64,000 bases of DNA, taken from contig JBAOHO010000026.1 of NCBI GenBank assembly GCA_037045355.1, positions 248,001-312,000 on the forward strand, read 5' to 3'. The notes beneath the pieces are model-generated. The model was not told the origin of the DNA, did not search any database, and was given only the letters and a program-made list of their open reading frames with translations. A program made the translations under genes and the position numbers. Source of the DNA: Candidatus Nanopelagicales bacterium (lineage in GTDB: Bacteria; Actinomycetota; Actinomycetes; S36-B12; GCA-2699445). How positions within the stretch are numbered: the stretch's first letter is position 1; every line of letters starts with the position of its first letter. Positions 36,362 to 44,354 of the stretch are shown here, in pieces.

Positions 36362-36959
36362 CGTGGTCCTCCAGCGTTGAGGGGTTCGCGCTCGGTGGGC
36401 ACCGTTGGGCGCACTGCCGTCGGACTTGGGCTATCGGGCACGGCGGGCCCCCTGGCCATCCGCCAGGTTGCGGCGAACGTCACCGCCGCGAGACTGAACA
36501 ACGCCGAGGCGCGCACCAGAAGTGCATCCGTACCGATGACAAGTGCATGGAGCCACGCCAGCGCCAGCGCGGCGTACGCCAAGAGATGGACCCGCCGCCA
36601 GACTATGGGCGCCCGCATCCTCGTCCAGGAGGTGACCAGTACCAGCAGGATCAGGTCGACGGCCGCCGGTCCCGATCCCCCACCCACAGCGGCTCCCACG
36701 CCGCGATCCCGGGCACGACAGTCGCGAGCGGTGGAGATGTCGACGAATCGAGTTCCAGTACCGCCAACACCACATGTGCCACGAGCAGCACTGATCCCAC
36801 GGAGGCGGCGGCGTTGTGCGTCGAGATGGCCACCAGCCGTCGGCGTGGCGTTCGGATCGAGGGGCTCAAGATCCCCAAGGCGACGGCCAACGTCAGGACG
36901 GCGATCGCCACTACTCCGGTGGTTCGCAGCAGGACCCAGGCAACGGGAATCTGGTCCAT
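36358..36959 (-). pseudogene. Ferric-reductase-like haem membrane protein, one frameshift
   Basis: From ATG 36959 the product has helices with STHNAAASVGSVLLVAHVVL and, after a frame change, RRVHLLAYAALALAWLHALV. These four histidines are spaced as the two haem pairs of ferric-reductase-like transmembrane domains. The break lies in the five-C run at 36677-36681 (five G on the minus strand); adding one base restores WVGGSGPAAVDLILL. The protein would move electrons across the membrane. It overlaps the ApbE stop by 1 bp and the NuoF-like start by 4 bp. Confidence 0.8.
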
Positions 36960-37893
36960 CAGGCAGCCCTCCCGGTGGTTGTCGTGGTTGTCGTGGTTTC
37001 GCCTTTCGGCCAGCGGCCCAATCGCAGATCGGTGCCGTCGGGGCGTACAAGTCGGCAGTCCAGTGCCTTCAGGTGCTCCGGTGCTTCGCGGCCAGCAACG
37101 ATGGCTGCGGTGCTGGCGGTGTTCGCCACCTGGGCATCGACCGCCCACACGGATGCGGTGTGCCAGCACGTGGCGGCTGGACATCCGGTTCGTGGGTCGA
37201 TGATGTGATGCGCCTCGGCGCCGTCACTAGTCTGCCAGCGACGGCGGCCGGTGCCGCTCGTGGCCATGCCGCCGTCTGTCAGAAGGAGTTTCTGCAGCGG
37301 TATTCCGGGCAATCCGGGGTTCACCGCGACCGCCCACGGTTCCCGACCGACGACGCGGATGTCGCCGCCCATGTCGGCGAGCACGTCACAGTCCCAGGCG
37401 CGGGACAACCGGGTGGCGAGGCGATCAGCCAGCCATGCTTTTCCGATCGCTCCCAGATCAAGGGCTGCGCCCGGCGGAATCCGAACTCGGGCCCCGGAAC
37501 CAGTGGGTTCGAGTCCCGATACGGCGCCACAGATCCATGGTCGGGCGGGGTGTGGAGCCGGACGACGGGCGCCGCTCCGGTGCGCCAGGAGCGGTATCCG
37601 GCTGCATCGACCTGACGGCCCAGAATCGGGCTGACGAGACCGTCGGTGCTCTCGGCGGCGTCTATTGCGGCTGTCAGCACCTCGACGAAGTACCACGAGA
37701 CGTCCACCCATCGGCCGGCACCTCTGTTCACCGCACTGAGTTCGGAATCCGGGGTGAACCGGTTGGCGGCATCGTTCAGCCGATCCTTCTCGGCGACCAG
37801 GACATCACGCACCTCGGCGCTGCGATCGTGATCTGTGCGCGCCAGCAAGCGTAGGTGCGTGCGCCATGTGTCGATCCTGGCCGAGCTGATCAT
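36959..37893 (-). pseudogene. apbE: FAD:protein FMN transferase (ApbE family), one frameshift
   Basis: ApbE enzymes attach FMN to a Thr of exported proteins. The first part from ATG 37893 has RFTPDSELSAVNRG, as in the family, and FVEVLTAAIDAAESTDGLVS. The frame breaks in the GGGG run at 37547-37550; adding one base restores PARPWICGAVSGLEP and the conserved DLGAIGKAWLADRLA, GGMATSG and the metal/FAD motif HHIIDPRTG. The C-terminus ends in a Thr-rich tail. No protein with an FMN-binding domain is encoded beside it, which is unusual. The start overlaps the upstream anchor-protein stop by 4 bp. Confidence 0.85.
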
Positions 37894-38306
37894 GACGACC
37901 CCGAGCTGGCAGCCGGGGGAGCCTGCGCGGGCGCCGGTTGTGGCGCGGGTGCGCTACCCGTGGAGGATCCGGACCCACCACTACTCCCGCCACCACCGGA
38001 CCAGCCGCTGGATCCCGACCCTGACCAGCTCGAAGCTCCCCCTGAGGAGGATGCCGTGCTGGGGGCGTCGGTATACACGGGGACCTTGCGGTAGACGATG
38101 ATCGGCTTGGAGGGCACGTGCTTGGTGCGCACGATGGTGACCACTCGGGGCTTGACGGCGCGGGCCGCTTCGGATGACGTCTGTTGCTCCGCGGTGGCGC
38201 GAGCCTCCTGCAGCAAGTGAGTGCTGTATAGGCCGAGTGCCAGCCCGGATCCGATGATGATCGCGCCACGTGCCGTGGTGGCCAAAGTACGGGGATTGAT
38301 TGCCAT
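37890..38306 (-). CDS. Membrane-anchored Ser/Gly-rich protein
   Basis: A 138-residue protein with an N-terminal helix (about 12-32, GAIIIGSGLALGLYSTHLL), a short basic/hydrophobic middle (PSKPIIVYRKVPVYTD) and a flexible tail of Ser, Gly and Trp repeats (SSWSGSGSSGWSGGGG) ending in Pro/Ala. It opens the redox operon and overlaps apbE by 4 bp. No FMN-binding domain is visible; SSTGSAP in the tail only loosely recalls an ApbE target site. It faces, divergently, a second anchored protein with a WSGG-containing acidic tail. Function unknown. Confidence 0.65.
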   Translation of the reverse strand: MAINPRTLATTARGAIIIGSGLALGLYSTHLLQEARATAEQQTSSEAARAVKPRVVTIVRTKHVPSKPIIVYRKVPVYTDAPSTASSSGGASSWSGSGSSGWSGGGGSSGGSGSSTGSAPAPQPAPAQAPPAASSGSS

Positions 38307-38360
38307 GACCCAAGCATCCGCGCATCCGGCTCAAGGCGACCCACGGCGCCGGGTCAAGGC

Positions 38361-38381
38361 TGTGTAAAGCGGCATTACACA
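38361..38381. promoter_or_regulatory. Inverted repeat TGTGTAA-N7-TTACACA
   Basis: A perfect 7-bp inverted repeat, AT-rich against its surroundings, in the 168-bp divergent region between the redox operon and the acidic-tail gene. It is a likely regulator binding site; the binding protein is not identified. Confidence 0.5.
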
Positions 38382-38404
38382 CGTCCTTGACAGTCACATG
38401 GCAT

Positions 38405-38420
38405 CGCCCGAAACCGGGCG
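38405..38420. promoter_or_regulatory. Inverted repeat CGCCCG-AAAC-CGGGCG
   Basis: A perfect 6-bp stem with a 4-nt loop between the AT-rich inverted repeat and the acidic-tail gene. Either an operator or an mRNA leader hairpin. Confidence 0.35.
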
Positions 38421-38474
38421 TCGGTCACACTGGGGACGCGCTCCGCCGGAGCCGATATCGGGAGGCACATCATC

Positions 38475-39011
38475 ATGCGATCAGTTCTGATCTGGACAGG
38501 CACGCTCGTCGGAAGTGTGGCGCTCGGTGCGGGCATGTACACCTTGGTGGTGGCGCCCGGGACCAGCGGGCTCGACGTGTCAGGGACGAGCGCGGCGCTC
38601 CCTTCGCCGCAGCCGACCGTCCTTCGCTTCAAGACCGACGTCGTCAAGGATCCGCCCAAGAAGAAGATCGTTGATGTGCCGGTTTCGGTCACGCGCGAAT
38701 CCGAACCCGAAGCCGCGCCCGCGCCGCAGGTGCGTTCCTACGCGCAGGGATCGGCGGACGACGACGCCGAGTCGGGCGGAGGGAACGTGGGTCGATCCCA
38801 CGATGACGAGTCCGACGACTGGTCCGGTGGCGATGAATCGTCCGATGGGGACGACTCGTCGGGCGGCGGGGGCAACTGGTCGGGTGGCGATGATTCGTCC
38901 GACGAGTGGGAGTCCGACGACGACAGTCGCAGCGAATCCGGCGCAGGGGAGTCGGACGACGACGGTGGGTCGGACGAGCAGTCTGAGGAGCGCGAAGGCG
39001 ACGACGACTGA
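38475..39011 (+). CDS. Membrane-anchored protein with a highly acidic Asp/Ser/Gly tail
   Basis: A 178-residue protein with an N-terminal helix (about 3-25), a short region with KDPPKKKIVDVPVSVTRE, and an acidic tail of about 100 residues with DDWSGGDESSDGDDSSGGGG-like repeats. ATG 38475 follows GGGAGG at 9 nt. The tail could bind cations or act as a charged brush outside the membrane (inference). It is divergent from the redox operon and shares the WSGG element with the anchor protein there. Not recognised as a known family. Confidence 0.65.
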   Translation: MRSVLIWTGTLVGSVALGAGMYTLVVAPGTSGLDVSGTSAALPSPQPTVLRFKTDVVKDPPKKKIVDVPVSVTRESEPEAAPAPQVRSYAQGSADDDAESGGGNVGRSHDDESDDWSGGDESSDGDDSSGGGGNWSGGDDSSDEWESDDDSRSESGAGESDDDGGSDEQSEEREGDDD

Positions 39012-39065
39012 GACGCCACTCGACCGGATCCACCGGTTCACCGCTCCTGTGCCCACGATCGCCAC

Positions 39066-39107
39066 GTCGAGGACTGTTGGATCCGGGTCGAGGACTGTTG
39101 GATCCGG
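39066..39107. repeat. 21-bp tandem duplication
   Basis: Two copies of GTCGAGGACTGTTGGATCCG plus G, immediately after the recD stop and beyond the convergent acidic-tail gene. Confidence 0.75.
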
Positions 39108-39108
39108 G

Positions 39109-41010
39109 TCACGGTCTCGCTGTCAGGGCCGCGGTGAGCCTGTCGGTGAGCCCGGATGCCCGGACCACGCGTCGCCGCACCGCCGCTTCGACTGCCTCGG
39201 GGCGGGCTACGATCCGCACCCGACGGCGGGCGCGGGTAACGGCGGTGTAGAGAAGTTCCCTGGTCAACAGCGGCGACTCGACTTCCGGCAGGATCACGGT
39301 GACCGCATCGAACTGGCTCCCCTGGCCGCGATGAATAGTCATCGCGTCCATGTTCATGATGGCGTCAAGTCGTGTCGGGGACACCAACAAAGGGGCCTCG
39401 GGCCGATCGAACGCCGCTGCCCGTCGGCCGTCGGGACCCACGACGATGACACCCGCATCGCCGTTGTACAGCCCAATGCGGTAGTCGTTCGCCGTGACGA
39501 TCACCCCTTGCCCCACCGGCCAGGGGTCGTCGGTATTCGCACTTCCGCCCACCCAAGCGCTAACGACGTCATTCCAGTGGGCTACCCCAAAAGGTCCGGC
39601 GCGGTGTGCACACAACAGCCTGTGGCTGTCCAGCGCGCTGAGAGCGGCCCGGGCGTCGCCACTGCGGGCCGCGTCACGGATCGCTGTGGTCGTTTCGATG
39701 ACGTCACTTCGCAGGCGGCTGAGCGTCTCGGTGCCATCCTCGGGTGTCCACTGGACGAACTCGAGGTCCGGATGCTGTCCAGTGAGCAACTCCAGAACCT
39801 TCGGTCCATCGCCGCTGCCGATCGCGGTGGCCAGCGCGGCGATGGTGCCGGTGAAGCGGTGCCCGCGGGACAACACGACTGTCCCGCACCCTGAGACCTC
39901 GTCCACCGGGTCAGCGGGGGCGATGGCCCGCAGCAGTTCGGCTCGGGCTCGCGCCAGAGGGGCGTGGACGGCGACCAGGTCGCCGAGGACAGCCCCTGCG
40001 TCGATTGCAGCCAGTTGGTCGGGATCACCCACAAGCACCAGGCGCGCAGCGGGGCGCATCGCGTCCAGCAGGCTGCCCATCAGGTTGATGTCGACCATGG
40101 AGCATTCGTCGATCACCACAACCTCGGCGGTCAGGGGGCTGTGACGGTCGTGGCGGAACGGCCGGCTGGGGTTGGCTGTGGCGCCGAGCAGCCGGTGAAG
40201 TGTGGTGGCGGGGATGGGCGACCCGAGCCGCCCACCGGCGGGGAACCAGCGCTGGAGAGTGGCAGTGGTGGCCTGCTGCAACCGGGCGGCGGCTTTGCCG
40301 GTGGGCGCGGTCAATGCGATTCGGACGTCGTGAGAGTGGGTGTGACGCAGAGCCGCCACGATGCCCGCGATGGTGGTCGTCTTCCCCGTTCCGGGACCTC
40401 CGGCAAGGATCGTCAGAGGTCCGGCCAAGGCGGTTGCGACGGCGAGGCGCTGTCGATCCGGTGCGCCACCGGGGAACAGGAGTTCCAGCGCCGTGCGTGC
40501 TGCCTGTGGATCCAAGGGCGGTGGCGGGTGGAGGAGCCGTTCGACCAACTGGTCGCGGATGGCAGTCTCGCGCTGCCAGTACTTCTGCAGGTAGAGCCGC
40601 TCTCCCGCCCAGCGCAAAGGTCGATTCTCGCCTCCAGATTCCCCGACAGCGACTGCCGGAGAATCGCTCAGCGCCCTTGCCCAGAAGTCGAACTCCGGCC
40701 ACGGGAGCTCGGCAACGGCGGTGCCGTCGTCCGTCATGTTCTGGGTCCGCTGCGCAGCCTCGAGAGAGATCGCGATGGAACCGTGACGCAGTGCCCGTAC
40801 GCACAAGGCGGCGGCGAGTGCGACGGCCTCATCGTCCCGGTCCGGCCCGTTACCGGTCGCGATGCGCACGAACGCATCGCCCGCCTGGACGTCGGCGGTG
40901 GTGAGGACTCCTGAAGTGTTGAAGTCCGCGAGCAGCCCGCGGGCCCGCACGCTCCGGGAGCTGTCCGTGGGAGTCGTCAGGAGTCGGGACAGCGGCAGAT
41001 CGGTTTTCAT
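39109..41010 (-). CDS. recD: Exodeoxyribonuclease V subunit alpha
   Basis: A 633-residue superfamily 1 helicase, the fast 5'-3' motor of RecBCD used in double-strand break repair and degradation of foreign DNA. Walker A is LAGGPGTGKTTT, motif II VVVIDECSMVD, motif III LVGDPDQLAAID. Near the C-terminus TIHRGQGSQFD replaces the common HKSQGSQF, followed by ELLYTAVTRARRRV. The N-terminal part is the RecD scaffold domain. It is last in the recC-recB-recD order and overlaps recB by 4 bp. Confidence 0.92.
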   Translation of the reverse strand: MKTDLPLSRLLTTPTDSSRSVRARGLLADFNTSGVLTTADVQAGDAFVRIATGNGPDRDDEAVALAAALCVRALRHGSIAISLEAAQRTQNMTDDGTAVAELPWPEFDFWARALSDSPAVAVGESGGENRPLRWAGERLYLQKYWQRETAIRDQLVERLLHPPPPLDPQAARTALELLFPGGAPDRQRLAVATALAGPLTILAGGPGTGKTTTIAGIVAALRHTHSHDVRIALTAPTGKAAARLQQATTATLQRWFPAGGRLGSPIPATTLHRLLGATANPSRPFRHDRHSPLTAEVVVIDECSMVDINLMGSLLDAMRPAARLVLVGDPDQLAAIDAGAVLGDLVAVHAPLARARAELLRAIAPADPVDEVSGCGTVVLSRGHRFTGTIAALATAIGSGDGPKVLELLTGQHPDLEFVQWTPEDGTETLSRLRSDVIETTTAIRDAARSGDARAALSALDSHRLLCAHRAGPFGVAHWNDVVSAWVGGSANTDDPWPVGQGVIVTANDYRIGLYNGDAGVIVVGPDGRRAAAFDRPEAPLLVSPTRLDAIMNMDAMTIHRGQGSQFDAVTVILPEVESPLLTRELLYTAVTRARRRVRIVARPEAVEAAVRRRVVRASGLTDRLTAALTARP

Positions 41011-44000
41011 GACCGGCCCCTCAAGAGGTCGGAGACGTCGGCGATGAGGGCGGGCGGTGGGCGCCAGTCGAAGACCCCGTACGGACTGTCGCCGTCGACT
41101 TCGGTGTCAGCGCCGCACATGCCCCTGACGAACAGGTACAACACGCCGCCGAGGTGAGTCGCGGGATCGTAGTGCGGTAGGCGCCACCTCAGGTAGCGGT
41201 GCAGTGCCACTTGGTAGAGCAGCGCCTGCAGGGGGTAGTGCGCCGTCATCATGGCGTCCGCCATCGCAGCGCGGCTGTAGTCCTGCGCGTGCAGGATGCG
41301 CCGGGACAGCGATCCGCCGATCCAATTGGTCTTGTAGTCCGCGACCACGAACCGGGGGCGGGCCGGTGTCCCGACCCGCAACACAGCGTCGATACTGCCG
41401 GCCAAGAAGCCCACGAGGCGTTGCCCGGTGAACGGGTCGGTGGTGAGGTGATCGGGATATGCCCCAAGGTCGTCATCGGTCGGCAGGTGGTCGCTCAGGC
41501 AGCCCGCGAGATCGGCCACAGTCGCGGGACGTCGTGGGTGGTCGCCCCCAGCAAGCGGTAGTTCGAAGTCCAGTTCGGTCAAGCGATCCCCTGCCGCAAT
41601 GGCGGAGAGGTCGCGGTTGTCGGTCAGCGGACCGAGTGGTGTCGTCAGGCTGGGCATCATGGCCGTCGCCAGAGTCGCGGGGTCAAGGTCGGGTATGGGA
41701 CGGTCGCGCAGCGCGTCTGCCGCGCATCTACACAGATGCGCCGCAGGGTCGGCGACATCGGGGTCGAAGGTCTCGTAAATCTTGTGGACGATGAGGCCGA
41801 ACGTTGTTCCGGTCGGTAGATCGGCCATGGGTGAGATCTGTCCGACGTGTGTCCGGGGAGCAAGGCTGGGATCGTCGGTCACCGCCCCCTCGGGTTCGTC
41901 GTCCTTCCGCAGGTGCTCGGTGTCATCGAGGTAGGCGGACTCATGTGCCGCTGCTGTGATTGCTGAGTAGGAAGTCCGCCGCCACGAAGTGTCGACGGTT
42001 CGGGAGTAGGTTGCCGCAGTCAGTGGGGGAGCTGGCGCGGGACTCGAGACGGACGGGGCGGCAGCCGGGGGGCTTGCCACTTCGACCGGGAAGCCAAGGG
42101 CCTGCTCGACTTGCGCCAAAGTCAGTGTGTAGGTCTGGCTGGGAGCCTCGTGTCCTTCGAGCCGGGCCCCCAGCAGGCGCTGCAAGGGGGAACTCGCTGT
42201 GGTCCGACTCGGCAGCCACCACATCGTCACCCGGGAACTGGCGCGCGTCATGGCGACGTACGCCTTACGCAGGCTCTCCCCCGAGTCCTCAAGGAGGTGT
42301 CGCTGCCGGTTGTGGCTCCAGTGAGGACCGGTGCGGCCGCGGACATCGAGCACTCTGCGCCCGCTGTCGTCGTGGAGACGCAAGGTGTCAGGGTCCCGGT
42401 CGACCCACCGCGACCAGAGGAACGGCAGATAGGTGATCGGGAACTCCAGGCCTTTGCTGCTGTGGATGGTCAGAATCTGGACAGCATCGGCACCGATATC
42501 GAGGCGTCGCGCGGCTTGCTCACTGTCGCGGGCGCTGTCGGCGATCCGCTGCCGGAGCCAGGTGATCAGACCCGCGAGTCCGCGGACGCGGGACGCCGCA
42601 TGGAGTTCCTCGGCAATGTGACGGACATCGGTCAGCATCCGCTCCCCATCGGGACGCGCGAGGATGGTCGGCGTCATCCGCGGGGCCATGCCGCCCAGCA
42701 CCCCGGCGATCCCACTGTCGGGGAAGCGCGCTGCCCAGGTGCGCAGGTCGGCGGCAGCGCGGTCGGCCACGTCTGCGTTCAGCACCAGATCGGCGAGTTG
42801 GTAGCCGAGTAGGGGGGTGATCATGGCAGTACGGACAAGTTCCGGGCGCTGGGGATTCGCTAGGGCGTGCAGCACGGTCAACCAGTGCTTGGCCGCGGGG
42901 GTGCTGAACACGTTCTGTGTGCCGGTCACGACCGCGTTGATTCCCGCGGTTCGCAACGCGTCGTGCACGCGGTCGGCGTCCGCGTTGCGATCGACGATGA
43001 CCGCGATATCACGCGGTTCGACGGGGCGTTCTCCGTCCGCTGTGACGATGGTTGTTCCGCTGGCGATCATGGTGGCGATGTCCTGGGTCAGGTCGTCACT
43101 GACCAGGGCCCGAAGTGTCTCCATTCGCGCGGAACCGTCCACATCGGGCAGCGTCCGAACCCGTAAGGGGGCCGGGTGAACCCCGCCGTTCACCCGCCGG
43201 CGATGATGGCGAGAGGTCACGGGTCGGACGCGGATGCGCGGGTCGCCGAGGTCGATGTCACGGAAGAGGTCCGAGACTTCGGCGACGAGTTCGCTGTCGG
43301 TGCGGTGGTTCACCATCAGCGTGGCTTGTCGATCAGCGCATCTCTGCGCTGTCAGGTAGGTCGCGACATCCCCGCCGCGGAATGCGTAGATCGCCTGCTT
43401 GGGGTCGCCGATGAGCACCAGGGTGCTGTGGCCGTGGAACGCACGCTGCAGGATGCGCCACTGCAGTGGATCAGTGTCCTGGAACTCATCCACCATGACC
43501 ACCGAGTAGCGCTCCCGCAGCAGGCGGCAGGCGGTGTCGCCGGTGACGGGATGGTGCACCGCGGCATCCACCCGGGTGATCAGGTCGTCGTAGGTCACTG
43601 ACCCGGCCATGCGGCGACGCCGCAGTGACTCAGCGCGTACCCGCTCGGCGAACATCTGGCGATCGGCGCACACTTGACCAGCGACCACGGGTCCCGCGTC
43701 CAGCGACGCGAGGGGATCGCCGAGAGCTGCCCGGGCGATGCTCTTCGCCTTGGCGAAGTTCATTCCCGCGGGTGGCTCGTCGTCGGGATAGGTCGCCAGG
43801 TACATGTCGGTGACGACTCCGTCATCGAGGTCGGTGGTGTCGGTGATGAACGACTCAAGGGGATCGGTGTCGGCCGTCAGGCCCAGCGCAGCCAGGGTCT
43901 CTTGACAGAAGGAGTGGGTGGTCGCGATCGAGGCCCGCTCGAATGTCGCCAAGGCGTCACGGAGGCGCTGCTGCCGCTCGGCACGCATAGGCCGTGATCC

Positions 44001-44354
44001 TCTGCGCAGCACCTGGACGATCGGATCGTCACTCGGTCGCTCGTCGGTGAGATCACGCACTGTGCTCGCCAGCCGTTCTCGCACTCGCTCGCGCAGCTCG
44101 CGGGTCGCGGCTCGGGTGAACGTGATCAGGAGAAGTTCCGGCAGGGAACAGGCACCCTCGGCGATGTAGCGAACGGCCAGCCCGGCCATGGTGTACGTCT
44201 TTCCGGTCCCCGCGCTGGCTTCGAGCAACAGTGTTCCGCTGGGCAGGGTCCCGGTGAGGTCGTACTCCTCGGGTTGGAGGTTGTACTCCTCGGGTTGGAG
44301 GTCGATCTGCTCCGGTTGGAGGTCGGACTGCTCGTTGCCGGTGGCGCCGTTCAT
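41007..44354 (-). CDS. recB: Exodeoxyribonuclease V subunit beta
   Basis: A 1115-residue helicase-nuclease. Walker A is LEASAGTGKTYTMAGLAVRY, motif II VVMVDEFQDTDPLQW, later SSKGLEFP and YVAMTRASS, and the C-terminal nuclease domain has PRFVVADYKTNW with the catalytic DYK. The N-terminus is unusual: before the normal YDLTGTLPSG start lie about three 7-residue repeats (DLQPEQI, DLQPEEY, NLQPEEY) from a 21-bp tandem repeat. ATG 44354 overlaps the recC stop (ATGA). It forms the RecBCD complex with its two neighbours. Confidence 0.92.
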   Translation of the reverse strand: MNGATGNEQSDLQPEQIDLQPEEYNLQPEEYDLTGTLPSGTLLLEASAGTGKTYTMAGLAVRYIAEGACSLPELLLITFTRAATRELRERVRERLASTVRDLTDERPSDDPIVQVLRRGSRPMRAERQQRLRDALATFERASIATTHSFCQETLAALGLTADTDPLESFITDTTDLDDGVVTDMYLATYPDDEPPAGMNFAKAKSIARAALGDPLASLDAGPVVAGQVCADRQMFAERVRAESLRRRRMAGSVTYDDLITRVDAAVHHPVTGDTACRLLRERYSVVMVDEFQDTDPLQWRILQRAFHGHSTLVLIGDPKQAIYAFRGGDVATYLTAQRCADRQATLMVNHRTDSELVAEVSDLFRDIDLGDPRIRVRPVTSRHHRRRVNGGVHPAPLRVRTLPDVDGSARMETLRALVSDDLTQDIATMIASGTTIVTADGERPVEPRDIAVIVDRNADADRVHDALRTAGINAVVTGTQNVFSTPAAKHWLTVLHALANPQRPELVRTAMITPLLGYQLADLVLNADVADRAAADLRTWAARFPDSGIAGVLGGMAPRMTPTILARPDGERMLTDVRHIAEELHAASRVRGLAGLITWLRQRIADSARDSEQAARRLDIGADAVQILTIHSSKGLEFPITYLPFLWSRWVDRDPDTLRLHDDSGRRVLDVRGRTGPHWSHNRQRHLLEDSGESLRKAYVAMTRASSRVTMWWLPSRTTASSPLQRLLGARLEGHEAPSQTYTLTLAQVEQALGFPVEVASPPAAAPSVSSPAPAPPLTAATYSRTVDTSWRRTSYSAITAAAHESAYLDDTEHLRKDDEPEGAVTDDPSLAPRTHVGQISPMADLPTGTTFGLIVHKIYETFDPDVADPAAHLCRCAADALRDRPIPDLDPATLATAMMPSLTTPLGPLTDNRDLSAIAAGDRLTELDFELPLAGGDHPRRPATVADLAGCLSDHLPTDDDLGAYPDHLTTDPFTGQRLVGFLAGSIDAVLRVGTPARPRFVVADYKTNWIGGSLSRRILHAQDYSRAAMADAMMTAHYPLQALLYQVALHRYLRWRLPHYDPATHLGGVLYLFVRGMCGADTEVDGDSPYGVFDWRPPPALIADVSDLLRGRS
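44261..44323. repeat. 21-bp tandem repeat in the recB 5' end
   Basis: Three 21-bp units with a fourth partial one, encoding LQPEEYN/LQPEEYD/LQPEQID-type repeats. The two outer units are nearly identical, pointing to recent expansion. Confidence 0.8.

Noticed and set aside
37505..37530. tRNA-like T-arm (GGTTCGAGTCCC)
   Set aside because: It lies inside the apbE coding sequence, has no matching acceptor or anticodon arms around it, and the stem pairs poorly.
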